From Gonatopus flavifemur (Eukaryota; Arthropoda; Insecta; Hymenoptera; Dryinidae): 64,000 nucleotides of DNA. The position numbers were made by a program, and so were the translations under genes. Each line of letters begins with the position of its first letter. The first letter of the stretch is position 1. Location of the stretch: the NCBI GenBank assembly GCA_018340375.1, contig JAFFJZ010000001.1, forward strand, positions 71,974,001 through 72,038,000. The letters are read 5' to 3'. Positions 35,701-47,700 of this stretch are shown here, in pieces. The notes beneath the pieces were generated by a model, which was not told the origin of the DNA, did no database searches, and worked only from the letters and a program-made list of their open reading frames with translations.

Positions 35701-38700
35701 ATTTGTCAGATTCAATGGATTCTTTTAAACAGGGATATTCAAGCTTGTTTTCGTATTTAATTGTTGTTGGACACCATTCTTTGATTCACACGTAGAGGAC
35801 GCATGAGTCAGAGTTGTCGAAATTGCTACTTTCAATTGTGCGAGTCAGATCGTCAGGGGTCTACAAGACCAAATTCATTTTGAATGCGTATTTTTCTCTA
35901 CGGTGCTATCTTTACAAGACTCTTGCACGCAGAAACGTAGTAACAAGTATTGATGTAGATTATAATTTAGAATCAAACGACATAGTTTCCCTGGTCGACA
36001 TTGCGATAAAAGCTTTTATCCACTAGTGGATAAAATGTTCAAAAATAAGACAAAGATGGATACCAGTGTGATTTTTTGAACCTTTTTCATATGATTTTTG
36101 TACATTATTATCTAGGTTATTATTTTGTACGAATTCACAAGTCATTTTAACCAGGATTTATAAATTATCCTATTATAATGCAGCTTACTATTAAAAACTG
36201 GTTGTATTTACTAAAAATTAAGTAATTTCGATCCTAACTTTTGGTTACATCGCACAATAAAAATATTAGTAAGTGAGACTAAAAAGAAATGGTTGAGATG
36301 TTATTTTACTAAGTTTTTTAGAGCATAGCGACTAATACTTTCTCTCAGTGCAATTTTCTATTCACCAACGGTATCAAGGAATCAAAAAAATTCATATTCT
36401 CAGATTTACCATTACTCGATTATGAGTTCGTTTCAATAAACACTTTAAACCTCAATGATTTTGTCAATTGAGCAAAGGAGTATCCCATATACAGCACAGA
36501 ACGTTTCAGAAATGTCTCAGAGTATCGCTGCAATGTTGTAATGTCTCTGTAACGTCGTAGCGATATTCCGACATACTCTGGAGACATTTGTGCTACGTGG
36601 GATTATTTTTGAAATGCCGGAATACATCCATTAATATGCGTCTTTCTAGTTTCAGATCTTCTTCTGGCAAAGTCAGATTCACAATTACGAGAGAATAACT
36701 TGAAAAACGAATCATCTAAATCACAGAAGAAGAAGAAACGGAAGTAATTTTTTCTTTCAATTGAAAAATTCATTTTTCCAAGGGGATACTTGTTCCCTGA
36801 CGCTAGGCAAATCTACTTTCATGAATTTACCGAACTTGGCTAGTGTCACAATTGCTAGTATCTTCTTCAGGGAAAGAAGGCCCTGGTGAAGAGCAGAAGT
36901 GTAAAGCACATAATAAGAGTGAATATAAAGTTCAGGGAGCGTGTATTGAATGTAAACTGAACATTTTTAAGCACAGAGTTGTTCCGGATGACGCTTCCTA
37001 TACACGCTATCATTTTCCACAGGGAGGCCCCTTTAGAATTTTGGGAAATTCGATTTTTTTGCTTGAATAATCTTCGTACCTTTGAGAACTTTCTATATAG
37101 TTGTTTTCAAAGGTTTAGTGCGTAGGTAAACGAATTCCGCGACCCTATCTATCCGGGATTTTGTAACTGGAAGATTTCTCAAGTTTTCTGTAAGATATCT
37201 TACAGAAAAAGTATCAAAAAGGATCACTTGTTCTTTTTTTAGTGCAACTAATTCTCAAGATAAACTTGAATAAAAAACAATTTTGGCTATTCAGCGATTT
37301 GTATGATTTTGTAGTTCTTGATTTTCAAGAATTTTCGAATATCCTTGTACACGCTCTTATCAAACACACTCCGCATCTCACCAATCGTTACCAAATATGT
37401 GCTCATTTCATTACAATCAACAAACTCAGAAATCAATGTATAACAATTGACGAACAGTTTTTTCAATCTTCTACCTTCCATTCTTGCAGATTTTTAACCA
37501 TTTGCACGAGTAATTGTAAATATGATGTGGTTAGAAGAGTTGCAACGCGATTTGGAATGCGAGAAGTCACTGAAGATAGCAGTTGGAACCTCTATTGGAC
37601 GGACATGAGTATAAGCGTTGAACGTACAAAAGATATGAAGAGGTATCAGAAAATCAATCATTTCCCTGGTATGACGGAAATATGCAGGAAGGATCTACTT
37701 GCGCGTAATCTTAATCGTATGCTCAAACTTTTTCCAAAGGATTATAACATCTTTCCGAAAACCTGGTGCTTTCCAACAGAGTAAGAATGGTTCTAATCTT
37801 CTATTGAATGATTGTTTTTCTTACTGTCGCTCCGAGTTGGAACGTTTTTTTTTGGTTCGACAAACGGACCCGATGCAGACGTATTGCGATCGATCAGTTT
37901 TCTGGTGAGCTACAATGGAAATTCTAACTGCATGGAAAAAGGTCCCATCTAGATTCTATATTGGTTGTTGTGGATTTGACATAACTGCTCACATAAATGC
38001 AATTGGAGTAAAATATACATTGGAACTAATATTATATGTACATCGGAGATGGGCAGCCTCAATTATTTTTTTGTACTTAAAATACTGTTTCTTTTCAAGT
38101 AATTTCTAATTTGACATTTAAATGCTCTATTTTATGGAAGTAGGAAAGTACTTGACAGAAGAAAGTACTTCAAGTACAAAAAGTAATTGAGGCTGCCCAT
38201 CCCTGATGTACATTGTTATTGAAGTAAATAGGAGTAGTAGGTATTGCTAGCGACCCTGGTTAAAGAAACCCATTGATTCTTGCCAAATCTCATTCAATCT
38301 TGCACAATGTTCTGACCAAATCCTATTCAACCATTTTCAATGAGATTTAATCAGATGAGTGTATTTTTTCAATGCGATTCTAATTGAATCTTGACAAATC
38401 TGATTGAATCTTGATGCACTATGTTCTGACCAAATCCCATTTAATTTTATTCTGTCAGATTCTATGGGTTTTTTCAACCAGGGCTGTGAAGTAACTATGA
38501 TAACAATGTAAATTCAACAGGGCTGTGTTGTAGATTTTACATGGGATGCTACATGATTCACTTGTCTACAGTGTAATCGTAATCTCATTTCTTACATCAT
38601 TTTTACATGGGCATCTTTTTCCGTGTGATGTTATACATTGGGAAAAAGAAACATGACTGTGCAGCGTTCAGACAGTGATAATTGATGTCGAAAAGAAATT

Positions 38701-41700
38701 TCAGATTAGTCCTCACTAGATGCTCGCCAGACATCACCTATTTGCGTCCAGAACGTACTCAGTAATGCCTGGGATGCGAATAGTTTATGTCTGGTCAGCA
38801 TCTAGTGATGGCTAATTTGAAAATTCTTTTGGACATGAATTATCACTGTCTAGACGCTGCACAATTATGTTTCTTTTTCTCAGTGTAGTTATATACACGG
38901 AGAAAAAAATAACTGACCGAGACGATAAGTGAAATTTTATTTTGTTTAGCACAATGTCAACAATTTTCGAGAGTGTACCTTTTGCTAGAACAGCTCTTTT
39001 TTTTCTAGTTTAGCGAATAATTCACTACTGTGACAAATTGTTCAGTCACCCCAACTATAGCATTAGCTGCAAATTATTTGCGAACGCGGTAAAAGGCAGA
39101 ATTTCAAGTATCAAATGTATAAAATAGCAGATTAATTGAGCTTCGGTCGTTAAATTTTTTTCTCTGACTTTGAGTGATTTACTGAAGTTTTCCAGTAAAC
39201 ATTTTTTGTGTTTTTTCGAGTGTAAAATTCATTTGATACTCACTCTTCAAACATACTCTCCAAATAAAATTTAGGTTTTTGAAATGCTTTATCCATTCTT
39301 AGACTTCATGATGCTATTGCGTACGCTAAAACACGACGGAGTAAAACTTTCATCGTTAAACCGGATATGGGATGCCAAGGACGTGGTATTTATTTGACAA
39401 AAAATTTGAAGAACGTGAGCACAGTTGAGCGATTGATTTGTCAAGTCTATGTTGCAAAGGTATATGTAATTTCGATATACATAAAAACTTATGAACATTC
39501 ACGGAGAGAAACAATTTGCTAAAGCAGCAAATCGAGGTATTATACGTACGATGAGAAATTCTCATTTAGATCGTTGAAAACGTACAACTGTTTGAAGCAA
39601 TTTCCCACACTGAGAGAAGAGCGATTTGGAAGTTCAGTAAATAGTAATATACTTGTTCCCATAAATATTACTGCACTTTCAGCAATGCTTCATGAAATTT
39701 CAAGAAGGATTATTGGAATTTTGCTTTACTACTGTGGGCAAAAAGTAAGGTGAATTTTTAATTTAAACTTCGCGGGCTTGACATTTCAGGCTAGGTCTAT
39801 TTTCTTATGTTGGCAGGACTGTTAATGACATCTGTGCCAAATTTCACGTCAATGTCATTATCAGTAATACATTTACGCTTGTGTTTACCAAACGACCAAG
39901 AGTGCATTTTTCGATTTTTACAATGTCTGATTTAATTGAGCAGAGAAGTGCAATCAAATTTTGTTTGCGGGATGAAATTTTGGCTGCGGAAACTTTGAGG
40001 ATGTTGCGGAAGGCCTTTGGTGATTCTACCATGTCGCAGAAAAATGTTTATAAGTGGTACAAAGACTTCAAAGAGGGTCGAGAACGTGTTGATGGCTTGG
40101 AGCGCTCCGGACGACCATCGACGTCAACAGATGACCAACACGTCGATGAAGTGAAGGAATTAGTGCTCAAAAATCGTCAGTTGACTGTTAGAGACCTCAC
40201 TGATATGATGCGTGAAGCAATTCGTCTAAAAAGACCGGAATTATGGGCCAACAACTCTTGGTTTTTGCATCACGATAATGCACCGTCTCATACTGCACTC
40301 GGTCTTCGTGACCATTTCGCCAAAAATTCGACGCATATCGTTCCGCAACCACCGTATTCGCCTGATTTGGCTCCGTGTGACTTCTGGCTATTCCCAAAAC
40401 TCAAGAGACCACTCCGGGGAAAGCGTTTCGAGTCGATTGAGGAGATAAAAGCTGAATCGAAGAAGGCGCTGATGGCTATACCGGAAAGGGACTATTCAGC
40501 ATGTTTCGATGATTGGAAAAAACGTTGGCATAAGTGTATTTTATCGAGAGGGGATTACTTTGAAGGGGATGAAATTGATGTAGAAGAATAAATGAAGATT
40601 TTTCATTTTACAAACAAATTCACCTTACTTTTTGCCCACAGTAGTACGTTACTCAGTGTTCTTCAATCGTTATTATATAATACAATATTCATTAACAAAT
40701 TCGCTGTGTGTCACTGAATTCCTATACGTTTAGTGGCTAAAAGACAAACGGCGAATTTGGTCATGATTATTATATTATATAATCACGATTGAAGAACACT
40801 GAGTAATGTGAAGCAAAATTTCAGTAATCCTTCTTGAAATTTCATGAAGCATCGCTGAAAGTTCAGTAGCATTTAAATTTATCGAACAAGTATATTACTA
40901 TATACTGAATCTTCAAATAGCTCTTCTCTCAGTGCAGATAGCAATTCAACCTCGCTGCAATGTTGTCAGGCAAGCTTGTGACAAGGTTGACATAAGCCTC
41001 CTAGTTGAAACACTACGACAATGGTACAAGCTTACAAAACCCTTGCAGCAGAGTTGTAGCAGCCTTACACTGACGAGGTTGTTAATAACACGTCAGAAAC
41101 AATCGAATGACAAGTCTGGCAAGCTTATCACAAGCTTACATATTATCTGGGTTGCAGGGACGTTGCGTCGTCAAATTCGCAAGAATATGCTGTAAATCTA
41201 GAATTTAAGCTTGAATTCTTATCGTGTTGCTAGGAAGTTGCTTGGTTTCATGAAACTCTCAATCACATGCGTAGCGAATTCCCGGCAACTTGATAAACAA
41301 CGTAAAAGCAATGATTGCACAGCAACTTTTGTTGTATGGGAAGAGACTTCTGTATGTGTAAACTTTTTTTACTCTTTTCGCTTTTTTGTAGATTGATGAA
41401 GATTTTTTTAACGTTTTCAAATAATTAAATGATATTAGTATATACAATGTATATTGAAACCAAAATAATCAATTATCTCCTCAATTCCAGCCATTCTTAA
41501 TTGATGGATATAAGTTTGATCTCCGTGTTTATGCACTGATAACATCATGTGATCCTTTAAGAATTTACGTTCATAACGACGGTCTTGTGAGGTGAGAATC
41601 AAGTTTTCAACTGTCAAAAGCTTTCTTTTGCTTTTTTTATTGCTTTTTAAAACTATTCTTCTAATTAATGAATAATTGTCTGAAGGGACATGGAGCATCA

Positions 41701-44700
41701 GAAAACGGATAAAATTTTGCTACGTAGTTTTTAAGCAACTGAGTGCAATGACCACAAATTTTAAATATGCAGCAATAAAGTACACTGCTAGGATTACGCT
41801 CTGAATCTAAATCCAAAGCCCAAACCATATTCCTCAACATGAGAAACCGAATTATAAAAATTATTGATATTTGTATAGGTTGATACAGTGAGGACTAATA
41901 AATTCTGATAAATCTTATTTTCAATGGAAACAATAATTCATCGGAATGGAAAAATTTTCCATTGAATCGAAATCATATTCTTCGAATTCAGGAGAGAATA
42001 TATTATTGCTTCAATTTGAAAATTCTTGGTTGTAGTTTGATGAAACTTTTCTCCATTGGACTGAATTTTTATCCATTGGAAGAAAGATTTATTACAATGA
42101 GGGCAAAGAAAATTTTCTTTTAATCTAAGAAATTGGGTTTTCAGTGTATATTTATTAGGGTGTTTCATTTCCGGGCGATATTTTTTCTTCCTCTGTCCTA
42201 CCTGAAAATTTGATATCTTATGGCGAATAAAATATATTTCTGTAGAAAAAAAAAATTCTGAGTGAATTGGAGGCTTAGCTCATTCAAAAATTCGATTCCC
42301 CACTTGAATAACACAGGAAACTGGTTAACTTTGGTTTCAACTCGATATCACGGTCTTCAAAAATCTTTTCCGAGTAAATGAGCATGATGGACTTGTAGGG
42401 CATAAAATTTGTTACAAAAAAGTTCAGATGAGATAGAGCTGTACGACAAATAGTTTTGGAGTTACAGAGCTTGAAAGATGAACTTTGATAAAAATCGGCC
42501 TAAAATCCCCTATAATCTTGTATTTATTGAATAAGTCGTTCCTAAGATTGTGAATTTTAGAGCCTCATAAAGTGTATTATAAGTTAATTCCGCATGTAAG
42601 ATCAATAAATACGAAATTAGAAGAGTTCTGATGTTGATTTTTATTGAAGTTCACTCCCGAAACTATTGGTCGTATGGCCCTATTCTATGGAAACTTGTTT
42701 GTAGTAAATTCTATGCCCTACAAACCTATTATATTAATTTTTCTAGTAAAAAGTTTGTTCAATACCGAAAAACCGAGTTGAAACCAAACTTAATGAGTTT
42801 CCTGTGTTATTTGAATGAGCTAAGCCTCTTATTTACTTGGAATTTTTTTTCCAAAGGGGATATTTCTTTTTCTCTAGAAACTATCAAATTCTCAGGTAGG
42901 ACAGAGGGAACAAAAATCTTGCCCAAAAATGAAACGACCTAATATTTATAACAGTTTGCATGATTCTAAAGAATCATTTGCAGATCCGATTTGATATTCA
43001 AAGCTCAATTTTAACAATGTGATTCATCACTGCAGATTGAAGATTTGTGTTCATTGCTCAGTTGTTCAGAAAGTACGTATATAGAAAAATTTCGCCCATT
43101 GTTTCGAGTACTCCATGGTCCTTAATTTGTTGAGTTTAGTATTATCATTTCCTGAATTCAACTATGGGGTAGTTGCATGGATGGATCATGCCATATAATT
43201 TACATGGCATATGTTATACCCACACTTTTTGTCAAAAGTAGCATAGCTCAAGTTTTCGTGAAGCTAGCACTATTGAAGTTGTCTCCCGAAGATAATCACA
43301 GTTGGTATCCCCCTCATCAAGAGTCGAACAGCTGAAGTTCTGATGAAAACTAGCATGGTTTGCGATACGGACCCTGCTAAATTTTCCCAATAGAGAACGA
43401 TACAGAACGATACATTTTTTCTATAGTGCTCAATGAGGTTTCTGAATACGGAATTTACAATGTTATGTCATTATTCAACGATAGAATTTTATCCTTTCTT
43501 ATCGTATTCTATAAAATTCATCATAAAATGTATACTGTTAGAAAAATTCTTAAATTTGATACGAGATTCTTTATAAAATATCATATTTTCATATTCAATT
43601 TAATGCTCATTATTAAATTTAATATGAGGGATGAAACTTCACAATTTCTAACTGAACTGTAATGATTATTTATTAAATAACAGTGCACTGTTAGAAAAGT
43701 TATGAAGTTTTTTTTATAAACAATTTATCAACCAGAATTCATGATAAAATATTGAATTTAATAATATAATTCTTAATGCTAAGAATTTTATTCCCAATCT
43801 TGAGAATTTCTTTCTTGATTTTAATAACGTATTTGTGAAATTTAATAAATCATATAAATAATGAGTATTAAATTTAATATGAAAATATGATATTTTATAA
43901 AGAATTTCTTATTAAATTCAAGAACTTTTCTAACAGCGCATGTTACAATTCCTAAGAGCTACCAATATGTTATGGTCTTTATATTGAAAAAACCCCATGC
44001 AAAACAATTTTCTGAATTTTACACAATTTATATACATTACGACATAGTTTACACTAAGAGAAAAAAGTGTAGCTGTAAATGAGCCCAAGTACAGGTTTTA
44101 TTCATAGTCGCTATATTTTCACTATCACAGCAATCCACACAGCCACTCCAACACGGAGAGAAAAAATTTGCTGACGCAGCAAATCGAGGTATTATATATA
44201 GAATAGCAAAATTTTTTGCTGACCTAGCTAAAAATTTGCTATAACAGCAATCGTGTTAGCTACGACAGCAATTTTTTTAGCTGTGGCAGCAAAAAATGTT
44301 TGCTCCGCCAGCAAATTTTCAGTATTATATACAGAATAGCAAACAAATTTTGCTGGGATAGCGAACATTTGTTGCTGCCACAGCTAAAAATTCGCTGTCG
44401 CAGCTAACAAGATTGCTGGAACAGCAAATAGTTTGCTGTCACAGCAAACAATTTGCTGCTCTGGCAAAAGGAACCCAGCAAAAGTAGATTTCGCTGCCAC
44501 AGCGAATCCCTTTTTCTCCGTGAATGGAAAATACTAGCCACTGTAACTGCAAAAATGTACTTGGGCTCGTTTTTTCTCAGTGTATAACGTAAGTTATGTG
44601 TAATTTTGAAGATTCTTCCACCTGGGATGATTTTCCAATATCGATAGAAAATAGAAACTTGATTTATCCTTTGCAATGAATGATATGAATAAATCCAATT

Positions 44701-47700
44701 ATTGTTGCAGATTTGCGACTAGCCGTTACAAAGAACCCACAGGTCACAATATTTCTAACGTCTACATGCATTTAACTAATTATGCTGTTAATAAATATAG
44801 TCGATCGTATGTTAATGACGATGAAGTGGGAAGTAAAAGGTCAGTACAGATATTTTTTTCCGTGGAATATAAACTATGAAGGATTTCGAGTAGTAATTTG
44901 AGTGATCTCGGTTTGAATGTATCATATATATGCTCTCTGCATGGAGAAAAATGCAGCTCGAAAGGATAGTAATCTTTAATAGAAAATTGGAGAATATTCC
45001 TTGAAATCTGAGAATTTTTCTTAAGTTCGTAAGAAAACATGAAACGGTTCAGATTTATCTTGAATATTGCTCGAAAAACTATGAAAAATTATCAATACTT
45101 AACAAATTATAAAAACAAATATGAAGTTTCCAAAAGTCGCGCATAAAATTTTACAAACAAAATTTTGGAATCTTCATCTCAAATTACAGAATTTTGTTAT
45201 CCACTTTGTAAAACTTCAGTCGCGACTTTTGAAAACTTCATATTTGTTTTTATGATTTGTTAAGTATTGATAATTTTTCATTGTTTTTCGAGCAATATTC
45301 AAGAGAAATCTGAACCGTTTTATGTTTATTACGAACTTAAGAAAAATTCTTAGATTCTAAGAAATATTCTCCAATTTTCTATTAAAGATTACTATCCTTT
45401 CGAGCTGCATTTTTCTCCGTGTGCCTGAAACAGATTTACACTGATGATACACAGTGATATTTGGACCTATACATATATAAACTGAGCATATAGGATTTTA
45501 TATCAGGGAGATTTTCATCTCCCACTTTAATTTTTGAGTCGAGTTTTTTCTGCAACCCTCAAAGGAGGAATTGCAGTCAAAAGTTGAATATGTATATGTT
45601 TTTTATCTCAATACATCGGTCATTAGGCACTCGTATACACATGTGTGCGAATGCATGCAACATCTTTTTTCGATAAAGCACGATTGGAAGAATCAAAAAA
45701 TGATTCAAAGTCTATCTGCTCCTACTTGTTTCTATCTGTTTCTATGGAATTCTTCGCTATTTCAATCGGCTTTTCGTTGTTATCGAGGACATGTCTCTTG
45801 AATTTTCGTGATTCATATTTCATGGTCTAAATATGCAAGAAAAACATGAGTAGTTGAAACAACTGAGCGAAGTGAGTCCATATGCGCAGGGGCCCCTTAT
45901 AAGGCAGCAAAAATTAATTTTTCAAGAAATTAAAAAATATCCATCACCGAAAAAGGTCGTTTTATTGCTTGGAATTCATTATTCTTCATTTATTGAAATT
46001 TGAAGACAAATTTTTCCGACAGGAGTGCCGCCCTTTCACGGCCTGCAGCCCCTACACCATGGCGTTGTTGGCATAGGCCATAGTCCATCACTGCATTTGC
46101 GCCTACCTGTTATAGAAATTCTCAAATTCAACAGAAAATCTCGTATGAAATTTCTTGAATGGTGATTAAATGTAAGAGCATTCTTAAATTCAAGAAATAA
46201 TTATGAAATTTGAGAATTTGATATTAAAATGCATGAATTCACCATAGGATGCAATGAATTCATCATTAAAATTGAGAAATTCCAGACCCCAGAAGGTATT
46301 TGGCTTTTTCAGCATTTGAGCGTCTCTTCATTCAACCCAATAAACACATACACGTTATTTCAACGTTGAAAGAACGTTAGACTGTCAAACGGACGTCAGT
46401 CGTTGATTTTTAGTTGAAATTTGATAGGGAAATAGACGACCAGGAATCACGTTTTGATGGCGTGTAATTTAAACTAATCTTCAAAAATAACCATCAAACG
46501 ACGTCCTCAAAAAACGTGTTCTGAACGGGTTTGAATCACGCGTTTAAAATGTGTTTATAACACCTTGTGATTGAACTTCAATTGAAGATATTCTGCTAAA
46601 AATGTCGAACGAAACCGAACAATGGTTAAAATTTCAACAAAGAGCAAGATAGTAAATAGTGTGGCGTACTTTCCAAATTCTGTCATATTCAGAAATACTA
46701 TTGTTCTCGATATTGAATGAAGAGTTTTCAAAATAATTTGTTGGATTCAATTCACGTTTTAGAACCATCATTAGGACACGTCAATATCTGACGTCTTTTA
46801 AACGATGTTCAAACCGTTGATATGACGTTATTTTATGGTTGAAAAACACGTGATCTGCCGCGACATTTTTACGTTGAATCAACGCAAGAATATCACTAAT
46901 TCACAACGTGTGGTTATTGACTGTTTTTGACGTTTTTAAAACGTGCGTGTGTTTACTGGGAGATAGCTCGTAACCCAAATATTTCCAAACTTTACACTCC
47001 GACGAATAAGAACTACCCATAATGATTTGAAACCTAGTTAGTTTTCAATGAGTTAGAGTCATCTGAAATTTTCTGTGTTTTTCACGTGCGTGTTCTAGGG
47101 TTAAAAATAAGATAGATTGTGAAAATTTGAGACTCATGATGACTTCAAATTTCAGTTGAATTTTTTCAACAGTTTTGCCAAAAATGATCACCATTTGAAC
47201 TGACTATTTGATTGTTTCAACTATGCAATTTTTATTATGACCAACTGTTTAGATGAAACAACTAAATAATTAGTTGAAACAATTATTATTGTTGGCGAGC
47301 GCATATGGACCAATCTTGGTTAGTTGGTTCAACCCCCCATTTGTTTTGCGTGAATTATTTTCTCATCTATTCCCTATTTTGAATATTCAAAATTAATACT
47401 AAAAATTACTCATAGTCACTTTCACTGTATTTTCAGAAAGATATCAGTTTTAAACAAGTGGCTGAAACTAAAAAATATTGACGTTGAAAAATTATGGAAT
47501 CACATAGATGATGTTATTATAAAAACAATATTTGCTGCATATCCTATACTGAAACATAGTTATTACGCTTGTTTCCCTACTCGTGATAGAACATCGGCAT
47601 GTTTCGAACTTTTGGGATTCGATATATTACTTGATTGGAAACTCAAACCTTATCTTTTAGAGGTAAATATATAGATCTGCACTGTTGGAAACATCTGTCT

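Larger units (their letters stand above)
39608..40934. mobile_element. CACTGAGAGAAGAGC inverted-repeat element hosting the deleted mariner
   Basis: The left arm 39608-39726 (AATGCTTCATGAAATTTCAA...GATTATTGGAAT) is the inverse of the right arm at about 40813-40934. Between the mariner and the right arm is a second palindrome (GTTCTTCAATCGTTATTATA near 40670 and its inverse near 40790). Confidence 0.82.

Noticed and set aside
36843..37070. Open frame GKEGPGEEQKCKAHNKSEYKVQGACIECKLN in TTLL intron 3, with Cys residues suggesting a small zinc protein
   Set aside because: No family resemblance, no splice context and no start context. The Cys spacing does not form a known finger. Most likely chance or an old fragment.
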